Of a stretch of DNA of 64,000 nucleotides, positions 1 to 11,950 are shown piece by piece. The stretch covers positions 614,412 through 678,411 of the forward strand of contig NW_020194677.1 of the NCBI RefSeq assembly GCF_002865645.1, read 5' to 3'. Numbering within the stretch: the stretch's first letter is position 1; each line of letters starts with the position of its first letter. This DNA comes from Hyaloscypha bicolor E. Its lineage: Eukaryota > Ascomycota > Leotiomycetes > Helotiales > Hyaloscyphaceae. A program made the position numbers and the translations under genes. Under the pieces are notes generated by a model, which did no database searches, was not told the DNA's origin, and was given only the letters and a program-made list of their open reading frames with translations.

Positions 1-186
1 TAGTATATAAAAGCTTAATTAATTAAATACTTATAAAGGATTATTTTCTAAGTCTATAGAAAAACCAGCTTTCTTATATAATTTTCGCAAGTTATATATA
101 AAAGGCCGCAGCCTTTACTATATAACCTAAATCTCAAAACCGCCAAAATAATATAATTTTTAACGAGTATAGCCTGCTATATTATA
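1..186 (-). repeat. 3' LTR of G13 copy 1, cut by the window edge
   Basis: Positions 1-186 match 12833-13018 almost base for base, apart from scattered C/T and G/A differences. On the minus strand the LTR begins at 186 with TATAATATAGCAGG, probably TGTAATATGGCAGG before RIP, and is preceded by a purine-rich tract. The remaining ~120 bp lie outside the window. It contains the 36-bp palindrome at 91-126. Confidence 0.85.
91..126. repeat. 36-bp palindrome in LTR (copy 1, 3' LTR)
   Basis: The imperfect palindrome reads GTTATATATAAAAGGC, then a short GC core, then GCCTTTACTATATAAC. It is one of at least eight occurrences in the window; the others are at 6430, 12923, 15763, 31583 (variant), 44591, 47595 and 53315. 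Confidence 0.85.
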
Positions 187-204
187 TCCGATTTCCTATT
201 TATT
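187..204 (-). other. Polypurine tract next to the 3' LTR
   Basis: On the minus strand this is an A/G-rich stretch (AAATAGGAAATCGGA) directly upstream of the LTR start at 186. The same context (AAATAGGAGATCAGA) precedes the 3' LTR of copy 2 at 44531. A polypurine tract at this place primes plus-strand DNA synthesis in LTR retrotransposons. Confidence 0.65.
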
Positions 205-243
205 TATACTTATTCCCTAAATACCAAAAATAATAGAAAAATC

Positions 244-2934
244 CTACTTAGAGTCCGAAATAATAAAATAATTAGAATCCTCCTTTATTAGCTAATCTAA
301 TTTCTTCTCTATATACCTAAAATAAGACTTATTACTCTTAAATAGTCTTATTTCATATTCCCGAACTTACTTAAAAGTAATCCGAACCCGCTTAATTATA
401 TTCTTATACCAAATCCAATATAGTTCTTTATATTTATTAGCATTTGCCTTTAACTATTACTTAATTTCCGCCTTTATTACAGGATATTAAGGAGGCTTAT
501 TATAGCAAATTATATCATAAATCGCACTAATATACTCTAAATAGATAATTTCTTTAAATTTCGTATTATCTATAGTATTCTTAAATTAATTTTTGGTAGA
601 AGAGGAAAGCTCTAGATAAGAAGCTTTAATAACCTTATAGAAGACTCTATTTTTATATATTCTATCCTTAATAGTAACTAGACTTATTAGAACTATAATA
701 AAAGGCCTATTAAATAGTAAATTATTATTAAGTTATTCTTTAACTTATATATTATTCGAGAATTAATACTTTCTTATAATTCCAGACTTATAGATTACCT
801 AGCTAAAGGTATTTATTTGTCTAGTTATATAGACTATACTCGAAGTCTTTTCTCTTACTACCTTTAGTAAATACTTGCTTAATTCCTTAGCTACTTCTAG
901 CTTAAATTTATTAGAAATAAAGAAGTAATTAATATTTTTAAAGAACTTCTTACTAAAGATAGTAGCCTTTTTATAGTCTATAAGGAAAATATAGCCAATA
1001 TTCTAATACTCTTTACTAAGATAGAATTTACTACTTAAAGCTTTAGTAATAGCCAGATCTTTAGTATTACCTTTATACTAATTATAATTAATATTTCCAG
1101 AAATAAAGTATTAGGCTAGCTAAAAGTAAGTAACTAAATAAATAGGATACTTATTTAATGCCTTATAGAATCCGAGCCATATTAATAGATCTATTATTAA
1201 AAGTTAAAAGGCTAAGGTAAAGTAGTTATTACTAAGATCTCTATACTTTAATATATTATCTTTCCGGAAGTAGAACTATAGTATCTCTATTTCCTCTATT
1301 AAGAGTTCTCGAATACTAAGCTTCTTAATCTATTTCAGGTGATTTTTCTTATAAATATAGCTATTTATACCCAGATTAGTAGTACTAGACTCAGGAATAG
1401 AAACTATAGTAATAAATTAAAGCTATAGATTAGGACGGAATTAATTAGAAATATAGTACTTGCATTTATACTTCTTAATTTCCTGGATCTTAAAGAAGAA
1501 ATCCCGTATCTCCTTATTTACCCAAATAACGGAAATATATTTCTTGCCTTTAATAACTTTATAGATCTTAGTAATTAGCTTTAGAGCGTCCTTAATTTCT
1601 CGTATATTAATAGAGAGAGCATTAGTAAGCTGCCAAATATATACTATATAGGGAGCTTTAAGGAATTTATTAGTAACTCTATAGTATTCTCGCTTATAAA
1701 TAGGTCCCAAAATACTACTATATATTTTCTTAAAAGTATACTCATCTTATTAAGCAAGTATTAATTTCTATTTAGCTAGTATTTTGCAGATATACTTAAT
1801 ACTACTATTAAGTTCTCCGGACTTAATATTCTTAGTCTTCTACTTCTTAGTTCTGGATATAGTTAAAGGAGTCTTTCTAGACAGTATCTTTTTCTTTAGA
1901 GTAAAGAGTTCCTCTTTACTTTCCTCTATTTTACTAACCTTGCACTTAGTCTAGTACTCAGATCTCCGCTATTTATTAGAAGTCTTAGGCTTAGCTTACT
2001 CTCTATTCTTATTAGGTTCTTCTTATCTAATTATACTAGTTTTACTAGTCTTACTAGTTTTACTAGCTTTCTTACCAGGCTTTATTAAATTAGCTTTATT
2101 TTTCTTAGCTAGATCTAGTTAAGCCAAAGCTGAAATTATAATAGAAGCCTATTCTTTAGACTTATCTCGGAAAGTAGGAAAAGGCTTATTATTATAAGCT
2201 CCCTTAATTAGAATTCCGAAAGTATTAAAAGTATATTATCTAGCTTTGAAATTATTAGCTAATAGTGGCTTAAACTCTAATTCTCCAGGTTCCGAAATAG
2301 CTTTAATATACTTAAGTACCTTAGTAATATCTAATTTAGTAAATATACTAGTATTCTAATACTTCTTATCCTTAATATACTCTAAAGTGGCTTCGTTAAT
2401 TAACTAAATAGCTTCGCGTACTAAAGCTTTTATCTTAAAAAGAAAGTATAACTTCTTATAGATGTTTTTACTAAGGTTATTATAGATATTATTAATATAT
2501 TAGCCAAAGGCTTTGCTATATAGTATAATTTTATTCTGACTCTTGGTTTCCAGACCGTTTATTATAGTCTTAATCTTATTAAGCTTCTCTTATTTATCTT
2601 TAGAAATGCCTTTAATAATATTCTCGAATTCCCTATTATTGGCTTAGTAGTTCTTTAGCTCCTCCTTAGTTAATTCCAGTCTAGTTCCGTCTCTAATAAA
2701 GGTTTTCTACTTTAAGAGCTTATTATATATACCGCTTAGCTTATCTAGAACATTCGTATTAAATTCGGTAATTACAGCTATTTTTTCTAGTATTAGTAGG
2801 CCTTTTATAACTATCCAAGCTTCTTTAATACTCTAAACTTTAATACTATTAATTTATAGGCTTTTAATAATATTACGGCTTATAAGAACTAGCTACTATA
2901 CTTTACTAGCTTAAGAAATCTATACTTTAGCCAT
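244..2934 (-). pseudogene. Accessory ORF downstream of pol, 896 codons, unknown function
   Basis: I do not recognise this protein. The frame runs from an ATG at 2934 to a TAG at 246-244, exactly 896 codons in one phase. I checked the phase at the start, at codons 409-497, near codon 757 and at the end. It is interrupted by RIP-type TAA/TAG stops. Codons 409-497 (1710-1441) form the only long stop-free stretch of the first 29 kb and start MGPIYKREYYRV. The first ~280 codons look charged and helical, possibly coiled-coil. They are followed by a Ser/Thr/Lys-rich stretch and then a mixed C-terminal half with clusters such as LLFNRPF and VTIKDR. Copies 2 (41787-44473) and 3 (56901-58012, truncated) carry the same protein, so it was a real ORF of the element. 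The final TAG may itself be a RIPped Trp codon. No zinc finger, protease or envelope-like membrane segment is evident. Confidence 0.75.
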
Positions 2935-4865
2935 TTTGTTATTATTAAAGAAATTATAAAGATATTATTAGTATAATAGTTATAGTTTATAGAGTTAAAG
3001 GTTCTCAAGGTTACAAGAATTTCTTTTAAGCGCTTTCTAAAATAAAAAGTAAATTAGAACAGACTTGAATTATATAAAGATATTATATATATTCGAGTTT
3101 TTCTTTCTTTCTAGTAAGAAAATAAAGCTGAAATAGTAGTATATATAATAGGGAAAATAGATATAATAATTAAATATATTTAAGGTAATATAATTATAAA
3201 TTGGAAATAATTATAGAAAGTAAAATATAAAGTTAGGCTTCTATTATAGAAAAGAATACAAATATATATATTTAAGGAAATATAATCTAGGAAATAATTA
3301 AGGCAGATTAAACTAAATAATAATAATAGAGAAATAAGAAGGTAATATAATAGAAATATAAATATAGTAATAATATCTGAAGTATTAGAATATAGAAGAA
3401 AATAATAAAAATTTCATAATATAAATATATCCCAACTTTCTATTTATTTAAAGACATTTCTATTAACTCAAAGAATAATATAAAAGAAGGGAAATAATAT
3501 AGGAAATATATAAAAGATAAGATATATAAGTATACTAAAGATATTAGGAAAATATAAAGTAAATATTAATAGAAAAGAAATTAGAATAATAGAATTAAGA
3601 AATAATTTAGAATAAGATATTACTTCTTCCGAAACTAATCTATATTTATTTAGTACTTATTAAAGTCGACTTTATATAATATAAAACTATTTAGTTAGTT
3701 AGAACTTTAAAGTAATATCTATATTTATAAAAGTAATATTAAAGGTATTAGAATATATAAAAAAAAGAACTATAAGATAGTATAAATAGGGTTTATAGTA
3801 CCGTTATTAAGTTTGAAATAGTTAATATTAAAGTTAATATAGAATATAGAAAGATTAAATATTCTGAATTAGTATTAAGAATATAGTATTAAAGATATCT
3901 TCTTAATTACTCAGATAATATTTAATAATAGAAAATAGATTAATAGTAAGAAATAGCGAATTATACTAGCTTTTTAAAGAAGTAATTAATTTCTAATAAC
4001 GAAATAGTATTATAGTTAGAGAATGGGTTCTATATAGAAGAAGTTTTCTTATATAGAAATAGAAATATATAATATACTAACTAAGCCTTAATATTAGTTT
4101 TAAGCGCAACTATAATTATATTAAAGAAGAAGTGGGTTTTCTAGTATAAAGTAAACTTTAAATAGGCAGATCTAGTTTATTTAATATCTAATAGATTCCT
4201 AGAATTATATTTTATTAAATACTTTCAGAAATAACTATTAAGTTTAATAAGGTTTTCCTTTTCTCTTATAGGGCTTCTAATTTAGCTATTTCATTTATAT
4301 ATAATTCCTAATTAGGAAGTTTATTTAAATATTATAAGGAAACTTGTAATAGTAATTTAAGTTAAAGTCGAGATCTATAAATATTATAGTCAAGCTTTAG
4401 ACCGGTATAAGCTATAAGAATAGCTAGATAAAAGGGCAAGTAAAGCTTTTAAAAGATTTCTAGTTTAGTAAGATATATATAAAAGGCTCTCTTTCTTTTT
4501 TTCTTCTCTCTCTATCTCTAAATATAGGTACTATCTATTACTATAATTCGGAATTAAAAGTCTATAAGATAATCTCTTAACTCTCTATTTAATTTTATAC
4601 TAAAAGGGATACTTTATATTTAATTCCCAAAATCTAGTAATAAAATCTCATATATTAAGAATACTATCTAGTAGTAATAATTAGATAATAGTAAGAAATA
4701 AATAATAATAAAGCTTGTCTAATTTCTAGAATAATAGTCTAATAATAATATTCTCTAAAGATTATAAATAATAGTCAAAAAGAAAATTTAAAAGTTATAT
4801 AAGAAATTAAAGGTAATAAGCTTTATTTCAGGTTAAAAAAAGCCCCTATTATTAGATACTTCTTT
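2935..4865. other. Spacer between integrase and accessory ORF of G13 copy 1
   Basis: About 1.9 kb separate the end of integrase from the accessory ORF. The spacer is conserved in copies 2 (39900-41786) and 3 (54960-56900), so it belongs to the element. No sense reading frame is convincing. On the plus strand, roughly 4130-4480 gives a weakly protein-like frame in which most stops are convertible Gln codons, and it is shared with the other copies. I treat it as a candidate only. The stretch 3040-3600 is purine-rich and could hold a promoter for the accessory ORF, but no motif proves this. Confidence 0.5.
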
Positions 4866-4869
4866 CTAG

Positions 4870-6425
4870 TTCTCTATAAAGAAAACGTATTTTACTTTCT
4901 CTAATTCCGGTAACTCTAAAATATATATAATAATACTAGTAGCTTTCTTAATTTCCTAAATATTATTTTATTTATAGTATTCTATAATTACTTCTCTTTC
5001 TAGTTCTATATTTATTTTAAAATATTTATTTGCAGATATATACTTATTATTAACTTTATTTTTAGGGAAATACCAGAATTTATTTCTTTTAATAAATTAC
5101 TTAAGTCGATTTCTAGTATATATTCTTTAAAATATAGTATTATTAAGTTCTTCTAGTATATAGTACTCTTTTAATTAATTTATATACCTTACTTTATATA
5201 GGCTAAGCTAGTAATATAGTAGCTTTATATTTCTTAACTTATCTTAATTTATTAATTTAATATTATATATAAGAACTAGATTCTTTTCGGAAATAGGCTT
5301 TAAATAAATCTGGTAAATAATATTAAATTACTTCTTTCTTTCTCGGTATCTTCTATTTTTCTTTATTCTGGCCTCTTTAATATCTTTATCTCTTATCTAT
5401 ATTTGCTTTATATATATTTCCAGAAGCGTTTCTCTATTATAAACTTTATTTTATTCAAATATTCTCTAGATTAAAAAGCGTATTTCTATAAGTAATATAG
5501 CTTCTCTATTATAAATTATATAAAAAGAGGTAAATCTAGTTAGTTTATATATAATAACTTAATTAGTAAATAGAATATATAATAATAAATCTATCTAAAG
5601 CTTCTTTTTACCTATTATAAATATAATAAATATCTAAATAATCGGTTAATATCTTTTTTTAATTATACTATTTCCTTTGGAATTATAGGCTAAAATAATA
5701 ATTCTATTAATTTCTAGCTTATTAAATTCTTAAATTACTACTTCTTTAAATTCTAATTCGCTATTTATCTTAAGCTAGCTAAATAAATTATACCTGTAAA
5801 TAATTTCTTCCCAAATAAACTTAGTAATCTTTTTACTAGTTAGATTCTTTAAAAGTCTAGCTTTAACTTATTCTAAGAAATTATCTCTAGTAATAACTAA
5901 TAAGTTATATTTTTTATAGTCTAGTAATTTAATTATATTAATTTCAAGGTAATAGAAAAGAGGTATAGCTTTTATTAGATATAGAGCTTCTTTTTATCTT
6001 CTTTTATTCTTATACTAATAGATCTTATAAGTATTAATATACTTCCGTATATAGTTATAATAACCTTTCTAGTAATAGTAGCTAGCTACTAAATAAAAAG
6101 TACTTTCTCTTCCAGTATATCTAATCTTATTATATAGCTCTTTACTAATAATTTCCCTTTATTCTTAATTATTAATAATAAGTTAAGGCGGATATATTTT
6201 AGATATAATTCTCTATAGTAATTAATCTCTTATATTATAATTTAAAGCTTCTCTACTTAACTTTCGAAACTTGGCCCTAGGTATTTCTTCTAGTCTAGAG
6301 AGTATTATAAGGTATTATATAATATTTTAGTATTATTCGAAATAGCTATTATCTAAAAAATCTAGTAAAATAGTTAGGTTATTAAGTAAAGTATAAGAGT
6401 TAGTATTATTATTTACTATTTTACT
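4870..6425 (-). pseudogene. Integrase domain of G13 copy 1
   Basis: Integrase inserts the element cDNA into the genome. The minus-strand frame shows, in order, a zinc-binding H2C2-type N-terminal segment (an ELYNKI...YY type region near 6.2-6.1 kb), then a DDE core. The core contains FIWEEIIYRYNLF, then a SEFK stretch and an ILAYNSKGN stretch, read most clearly in the homologous copy 2 at 38870-39060. The D and E contexts and spacing are those of Ty3/Gypsy integrases. Several Gly codons have become Arg or Ser, and many Gln codons have become stops through RIP. It follows RNase H, with only the 36-bp palindrome between. No chromodomain is seen at its C-terminus. Confidence 0.75.
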
Positions 6426-6429
6426 AGCA

Positions 6430-6464
6430 GTTATATATAAAAGGCCATGGCCTTTATTATATAA
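6430..6464. repeat. 36-bp palindrome between RNase H and integrase (copy 1)
   Basis: The sequence GTTATATATAAAAGGC-CATG-GCCTTTATTATATAA is the same palindrome as in the LTRs. Read on the minus strand it is in frame with both flanking domains (RKLYNKGHGLLYITASK), so it adds about 12 codons without breaking pol. Copy 3 has it at the equivalent place (53315-53349). Confidence 0.8.
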
Positions 6465-7265
6465 TTTCCGGATTTTATTATTTTTTAATATTACTAATTT
6501 GCTTTTAGATATAATAAAGCTTTAATTATTAATTTCTAGTAACTAAATACTACTATTTAAATATCTAATAAAGGTTTTAGAAATCTAATTCCTTAAAATA
6601 ATATTATATAACTAAATTAAAACTGCTTCCTTTATCCGAATTTTCTGCCTAATAGGCACTATTTTAATAGTATTAAGCTCTATTACTAACTATTTATTAA
6701 TATTCTTATTATCTTTAGTATTACCTTCTTACTATAGATATCTTAATAACCCGTTAGTAGTAGTATACTTGGTTTCCTTAATATACTTAACTTTAAAGTC
6801 AAATAACTAAATTTATACTAGCTAGTAAGTAATTAGAGCTCCAGAAAGATCTATAGCTGCTTTACTTAATTATATAACAAGTGTATTAGTATCTAGTTTA
6901 AGAATAAAGTAAACTCTATATAGCCAGAATTATACTTTCTATAAATATTTTACTAGCCCTTAATATTCTCTTTTAGTAGTATTATATCTCTACTTAGTAT
7001 TATTCCAGATTTCAGACTTATATTATATAACTCTCTTTTTTCCTCTATTATTATATTAATTAAAAGTTCCGCTCTATTTATTTAGGCTAGTATCTACTAT
7101 TAATATAATTATTCCCTAATCTTCTAATAAATTATAATATAACTTATAAAGTATTAAAATAGTAATAAGCTTTTCCTAAAAGGTTTATATAGCTTACTTT
7201 TATTTACTATTCTAGTTTCACGTTATATTCTTTCTTATTAAGTAGTAAATGGATTTAGTAATAAT
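6465..7265 (-). pseudogene. RNase H domain of G13 copy 1
   Basis: RNase H removes the RNA strand of the RNA-DNA hybrid during reverse transcription. The minus-strand frame reads DLSGALITYQLVQI followed by LFDFKVKYI and TTTNGL. This matches the Gypsy RNase H C-terminus, in which a W-I-x-LFDFEV segment precedes HTAADGLSR. It is the only copy of this domain in the three G13 elements: copy 3 has lost it by a deletion of about 0.7 kb, and copy 2 has lost both RT and RNase H. Confidence 0.7.
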
Positions 7266-8300
7266 TATAAAGCCTTTAATTCAAATATAGTAATAAATAA
7301 TAATTCTAATAAATGCCTTACCTTTAGTTATACTATTATAATACTTCTATTTTAAGATCTTAGTAACTCCTAAATTTAAAGGACTTCTTTTAAATACTCT
7401 ATAAATAAATCTAATAATAACTATTCTATTATAATAGAACTATAATTTTTCTTTAATACTAGCTCTAGCTTATTTGACTTTATCTAAGGTTATATTCAAG
7501 TTTTAAAAGTATTCGAATATAAAACACCAAATTTCAGATAAAATAAGCTACCTATTATAGTCTATATAAAGTTCTTTAACTCTAATATTATTAATAAATA
7601 ATATAGTAATTTTAGGAAATAGATTTTCTAGAATAGTTATAATAACTTATATAAACTATATAACGGAATTAGTAGCTTCCTAAAATAATATAGTTATTCT
7701 TAATAGTCCTAAAGGCATTATAAATATAGTTAAATCTTTACTATAAGTATCTAGTATAAGTTAATTATATCTAGAAAAGAAATTAATTAGAAAAGTATAA
7801 ATATATCTAGTAAATTTCTCTAAAATCTCATTAGTAAATAGAAGTAAGTTAGCGTCTTATAAGGTTACTAAATTCATCTTTATAGCGGCATTAATTAGTC
7901 TATAAGTTCTAGTAACCTTTTTTATAACTAAAAACTATAGATTTTAGTAAGGTCTATTATATTTCTTAAGAACTTTATAATCTAGGTATTCTAATAGTAT
8001 TTTTACTACTACTAGTACTAGAGCTTTAAAATATAGGAAATTCTTCTCTTACTAGGCTTTATACTTAATAGTCTTAATTAGAATAGATAGGCTAATATTC
8101 TTATAAACTTTTCCTATTTTCTTCTAATTAAATATAATTATATTTTCTTAATTAATTATTAATTCTCGAAATATAGCTAGTTTCTTTTCCTAGAGCTAGT
8201 TACTAATATCTAATTATTTAAAATATTCCGAAGTAAATTATAAATCTCTTAAAATAGCTAATATCTTTAATAAAAGATAGTTCTTATATTTTCTAGTATA
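7266..8300 (-). pseudogene. Reverse transcriptase domain of G13 copy 1
   Basis: This is the RNA-dependent DNA polymerase of the element. The minus strand carries the RT palm: FLVTKKVT and YKLINAAIKMN near 7.95-7.87 kb, and the catalytic box near 7.59 kb. That box reads LFINNI, expected LFIDDI before RIP (GAT to AAT). The box is followed by KVK, as in the fungal Gypsy clade whose RT has F-[IV]-DD-[IV]-x-VKGP. The domain is homologous to 52480-53300 in copy 3. Loss of both catalytic Asp codons by G-to-A change makes it inactive. Confidence 0.8.
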
Positions 8301-9700
8301 TTTTTATAGGTATTTTCTAGCTTTAAATCTTTTAAACTAGTTCAGACATTTACTAGAGCCTTCTCTAGTTCTATTATTAGTATTTACTAGTTAAACTTTC
8401 TTATTCTTTATTTTATATACTCCTATAACTAAAAATAAACTATAGTTATTATTTTTTTCTTTAAGAGCTATAGTTATTTTCTCTAGTACTCTTTTTATCT
8501 AATCTCCGGAATTTATAACCTTTCTATTTAGCTTCTTTCTAGTTAGGTATAGAAAGCACTTTTTTGTCCGGTATTTTAATATATCTTCCTTAAGCTTCTA
8601 TATATTCCAGAATTCTCTCTAGTCTTAGGTTCTATATTTCTTAACTTTGAGAATACATTTCTTTATTATTAAAAGATACTACTTTACCTTTTCTTTAGAA
8701 ATATCTTTACTTAATATACTTTTTGCTTCTTTTTCTATTAATTCCGGAACTACTTTTAATAATATTCTAATTAGAGCCTTTTCTACTTTAGTTTCTCCAA
8801 AAATATTATTAATTTCCTAAATTTCTAAACCCAAAATAAAAAAATCTATAGAAAATCCCGGTATCTTTTTATTTCCCCTAATATTACTACTAATTATAAT
8901 ATTAGGCTCTATTTTTTCTCTTTACTATTAGTTTTCTATTCCGTATTACTTAATTCCTTAATTCTAGAAGCTTAATACTCTTAAACTATTACTTTCTTCT
9001 ATTTTCCGGCATTTTTTAAAAGTAAAATAATTATAATAGTATAGATATTCTAGTTATCTTTAAAGTTAGTAAATCTTCTATTTTATAAATTATTACTCTA
9101 ATATATAATATTTATTTTTATTTTTACTAAAAACAGTTAACTAAGTAGAATCTTTAGAGCTTTTTTAACTAGAAAAAATATATCTTTATATTCTATTTCG
9201 TCTATAATCTTAGCTCTAAGCTTTACTATTTCTGCAAATCCAAATTTAGCTCTAGTAATAGTAGATATTTAATAATCTATAGTATTATATACTACTTTAC
9301 TAATACTTCTAGAGATCTTTTTAGGAAAAATATTAATTTTAGCTCTAGTATTAATTATTTCTTTATATTTAATATTTCCTTAAGGTTCTCGAAATATAAA
9401 TCGGAGATATAAAGCTTATATAATATATTTATAAGCTAGTAATATCTGAATATTAATACTATTACCTTTAAATTAAATAATTCTATTAATATCGGGTATT
9501 TAAACTAGTATTTCTAATTTCTTAAATATTCTATTTATTATATAAGCTATAGCCGCTAGTTCTGCAGATTTTCTAGTATATCTAACTATACTTAACGTAA
9601 TAGTATTTTCTATTTATAAGATAATAAAATAGAGAGCATTATCCTTAATCTATTAGTTCTAAAATATAGTAGCTAGATCTGGCGTTTTTAAAGTATTAAT
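8301..9700 (-). pseudogene. Protease and linker region of G13 copy 1
   Basis: This is a retropepsin-like aspartic protease, which would cleave the Gag-Pol polyprotein. The active-site codons lie at 9352-9341 (minus) and read N-T-R-A after RIP, expected D-T-G-A, followed by KINI. Copy 2 (35184-35195) and copy 3 (51166-51177) have the same motif, with N-T-R-A and N-T-R-T after RIP. The remaining ~1 kb before RT is a low-complexity acidic/lysine linker that I cannot assign. Confidence 0.65.
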
Positions 9701-11950
9701 AAGTATTCTCGTTCTCTTTTAAGTCTTTAGAAGTAAAATAGTTACTTTCTTTAGTAGTTTTATTAAAATATTATTAACTTTAGAAATTTTACGCTTATTA
9801 TAGTTAAAAATATATTAGGTCCCTAATTTATTCTATTTATTTCCGGAAGTATTAATATCTATATTCTTAGCTAGACTATTCCCTTATTTATTACTTCTTA
9901 GAGTAGTATTCTTTTAGCCTCTTATATAGGGTAGCTTTTCTTTAGCTCTGGCTTGTTTTTAGAAAATATCTTTAGCTATTTCTACCTCTTTTCTCTTTCT
10001 CTTTAATAAGGAACCCGTTATAGTATTAATAGAAATACTATTTATAGCCAAATCTTAGTATTATTTATTAATTCCAGAACCTGAAATATTAGTAATTCTA
10101 ACGCAATTTCCCCTAAAGCAAAGCGGCTATTTAAATTTCCTAGATATAACTTGCTTATTTCTATATATAGATTCCGGTTAGCTAGTTTTCTTTTCTTTTT
10201 CTTGCTTAGTAAACTAGGCATTCCTTATTAATCTCTAGATATTTTTAGGTTAAGTATTTAAGTTATAGTTAAATTCTTTTCCTTAGATTTAGGAAATAAT
10301 TTAGTTAAACCACTAGTACTTACTAGTAAGAAAAAAGAAAATACTTTCTTATTTAGGCTTAAATAGCCCTTTATACTATTTTCTATTAAATTAGTAAGTA
10401 TATTTATAATTTATAAGTTCTTTTATTAGTAGATAATAGAACTAAGAGATATAGATATATTCTGGATTAATATTATTATTCTTATTTCTGCTATAATATC
10501 TATAGCAAATTTATTCTCTTAGTTCTAGGTTTATACTATAGATTATATTAATTTAAATAATATTTTCTAATTACTTTTAAAACTAACTTTCTCTAGAATA
10601 TAGTTATCTAAACTCTTTACTTATTTTAGCTCGATTACTATAGCTATTATAGCGTTTTTTATAACCTTTACTATAACTTCTAATATATTTTCCTTAAAGA
10701 CCCGAATTATACTTACTAGGCTATTAATACTATTATACTTATTATCGTTAGCTAGGCTATATAAGCAGGCTACAAATATCTTCCCGAATTATAATAGTAG
10801 CTATATTAAGTTATCTTTATAGATTCTCTTAAGTTATAATAGTAATAAATAGTTTTTCTAGATTTCTCGCTAGCTAGTTAATATTATTTCCCTTAGATTT
10901 ACTGCTTTTAGTAGATTTCATATAATTAGCTATAGGCTAGATTCTTTTCTTACTTATATTTATAGTAGCTTTAAGAAATATAATAGAAGAAACTAGTAAA
11001 GAATAATTATTTTCTGGTTTAGAAATTATATTATAGACTATTATATTTAAGTATTCTTATCTAAATCTAGATATATCTAGATTATTAGTAATATTAAAAT
11101 AATATTTCTTTTCTTTATACTAATAGAATATTATTATCTTTTTATATATCTTGCTATATTTATAGATAGAAATATTTATAGGCTCAAAATTTATATTCTT
11201 AAAAATATAATCTCTTACTAGAATAGATAATTCTCTTATAAACTCTCAGTACTAAATAATTTTATTTATTTCTTTCCTCTTTAGTAATTTTTTTAATACT
11301 CTATTAAATATATTAATATAAGACTTAAAAGAGATTTCTCTATTCTAGACTTATATAATAATCTAATTAAAAAAGTTATAGCTAATTTTGAATATTTTCT
11401 AGTTATACTCTCGGAATTTCTTTAATAAGGCCTTAAAGAACTTGGTTTTCTGGTAATCTTCTGGGTTATTAGTATAGTACTCTAGTATAGCCTTAATCTA
11501 ATTCTTATAAATAGAAGAGATATAACGGATAATTTTCTTTCTTTTAGTATTATCGGAAATATAATAGTTTTTATATATATCCGTATATTATTTCAAGAAT
11601 ATAAAGATATTATTTTCCTGAAACTATAGTACTCTAGAAGCTTCTATAAGCGGCAGGTTTAAATCCGGTACTAGTATATACTTATTCTTAGCTATATTAA
11701 TCTTAATAATTTCTTTTATAGCTAATTATAGAGTTTCCGTACCTGAGACTTCTATTAATAATATTTCTAAAGGGCTAATTTCCCGTTTAAGTATATCTTT
11801 TAATTTGGGAACCGGAATTAGAGAGAAACTAGTTAATAATAACGGATATAGTTAAGGTTCGAGTTTTAGTATTAGTAATAATAAAGTAGTAGCTTTTCTA
11901 ATCTTATTTCTATTATTTATACTCTCTTTCCTATTCTATTAGCTTAATAC
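9701..11950 (-). pseudogene. gag region of G13 copy 1
   Basis: This is the structural Gag (capsid and nucleocapsid). It is assigned by alignment with copy 2, where a capsid-like helical region is followed by a CCHC zinc knuckle at 34097-34138. The minus strand around 11.5-11.1 kb carries the same segment (KYILVPDLNLPLIEAS type, then SWKTKFFKAL type near 11.45 kb). Stops are TAA/TAG. The start codon is not identifiable. The 5' untranslated region between this and the LTR is about 0.75 kb. Confidence 0.6.
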
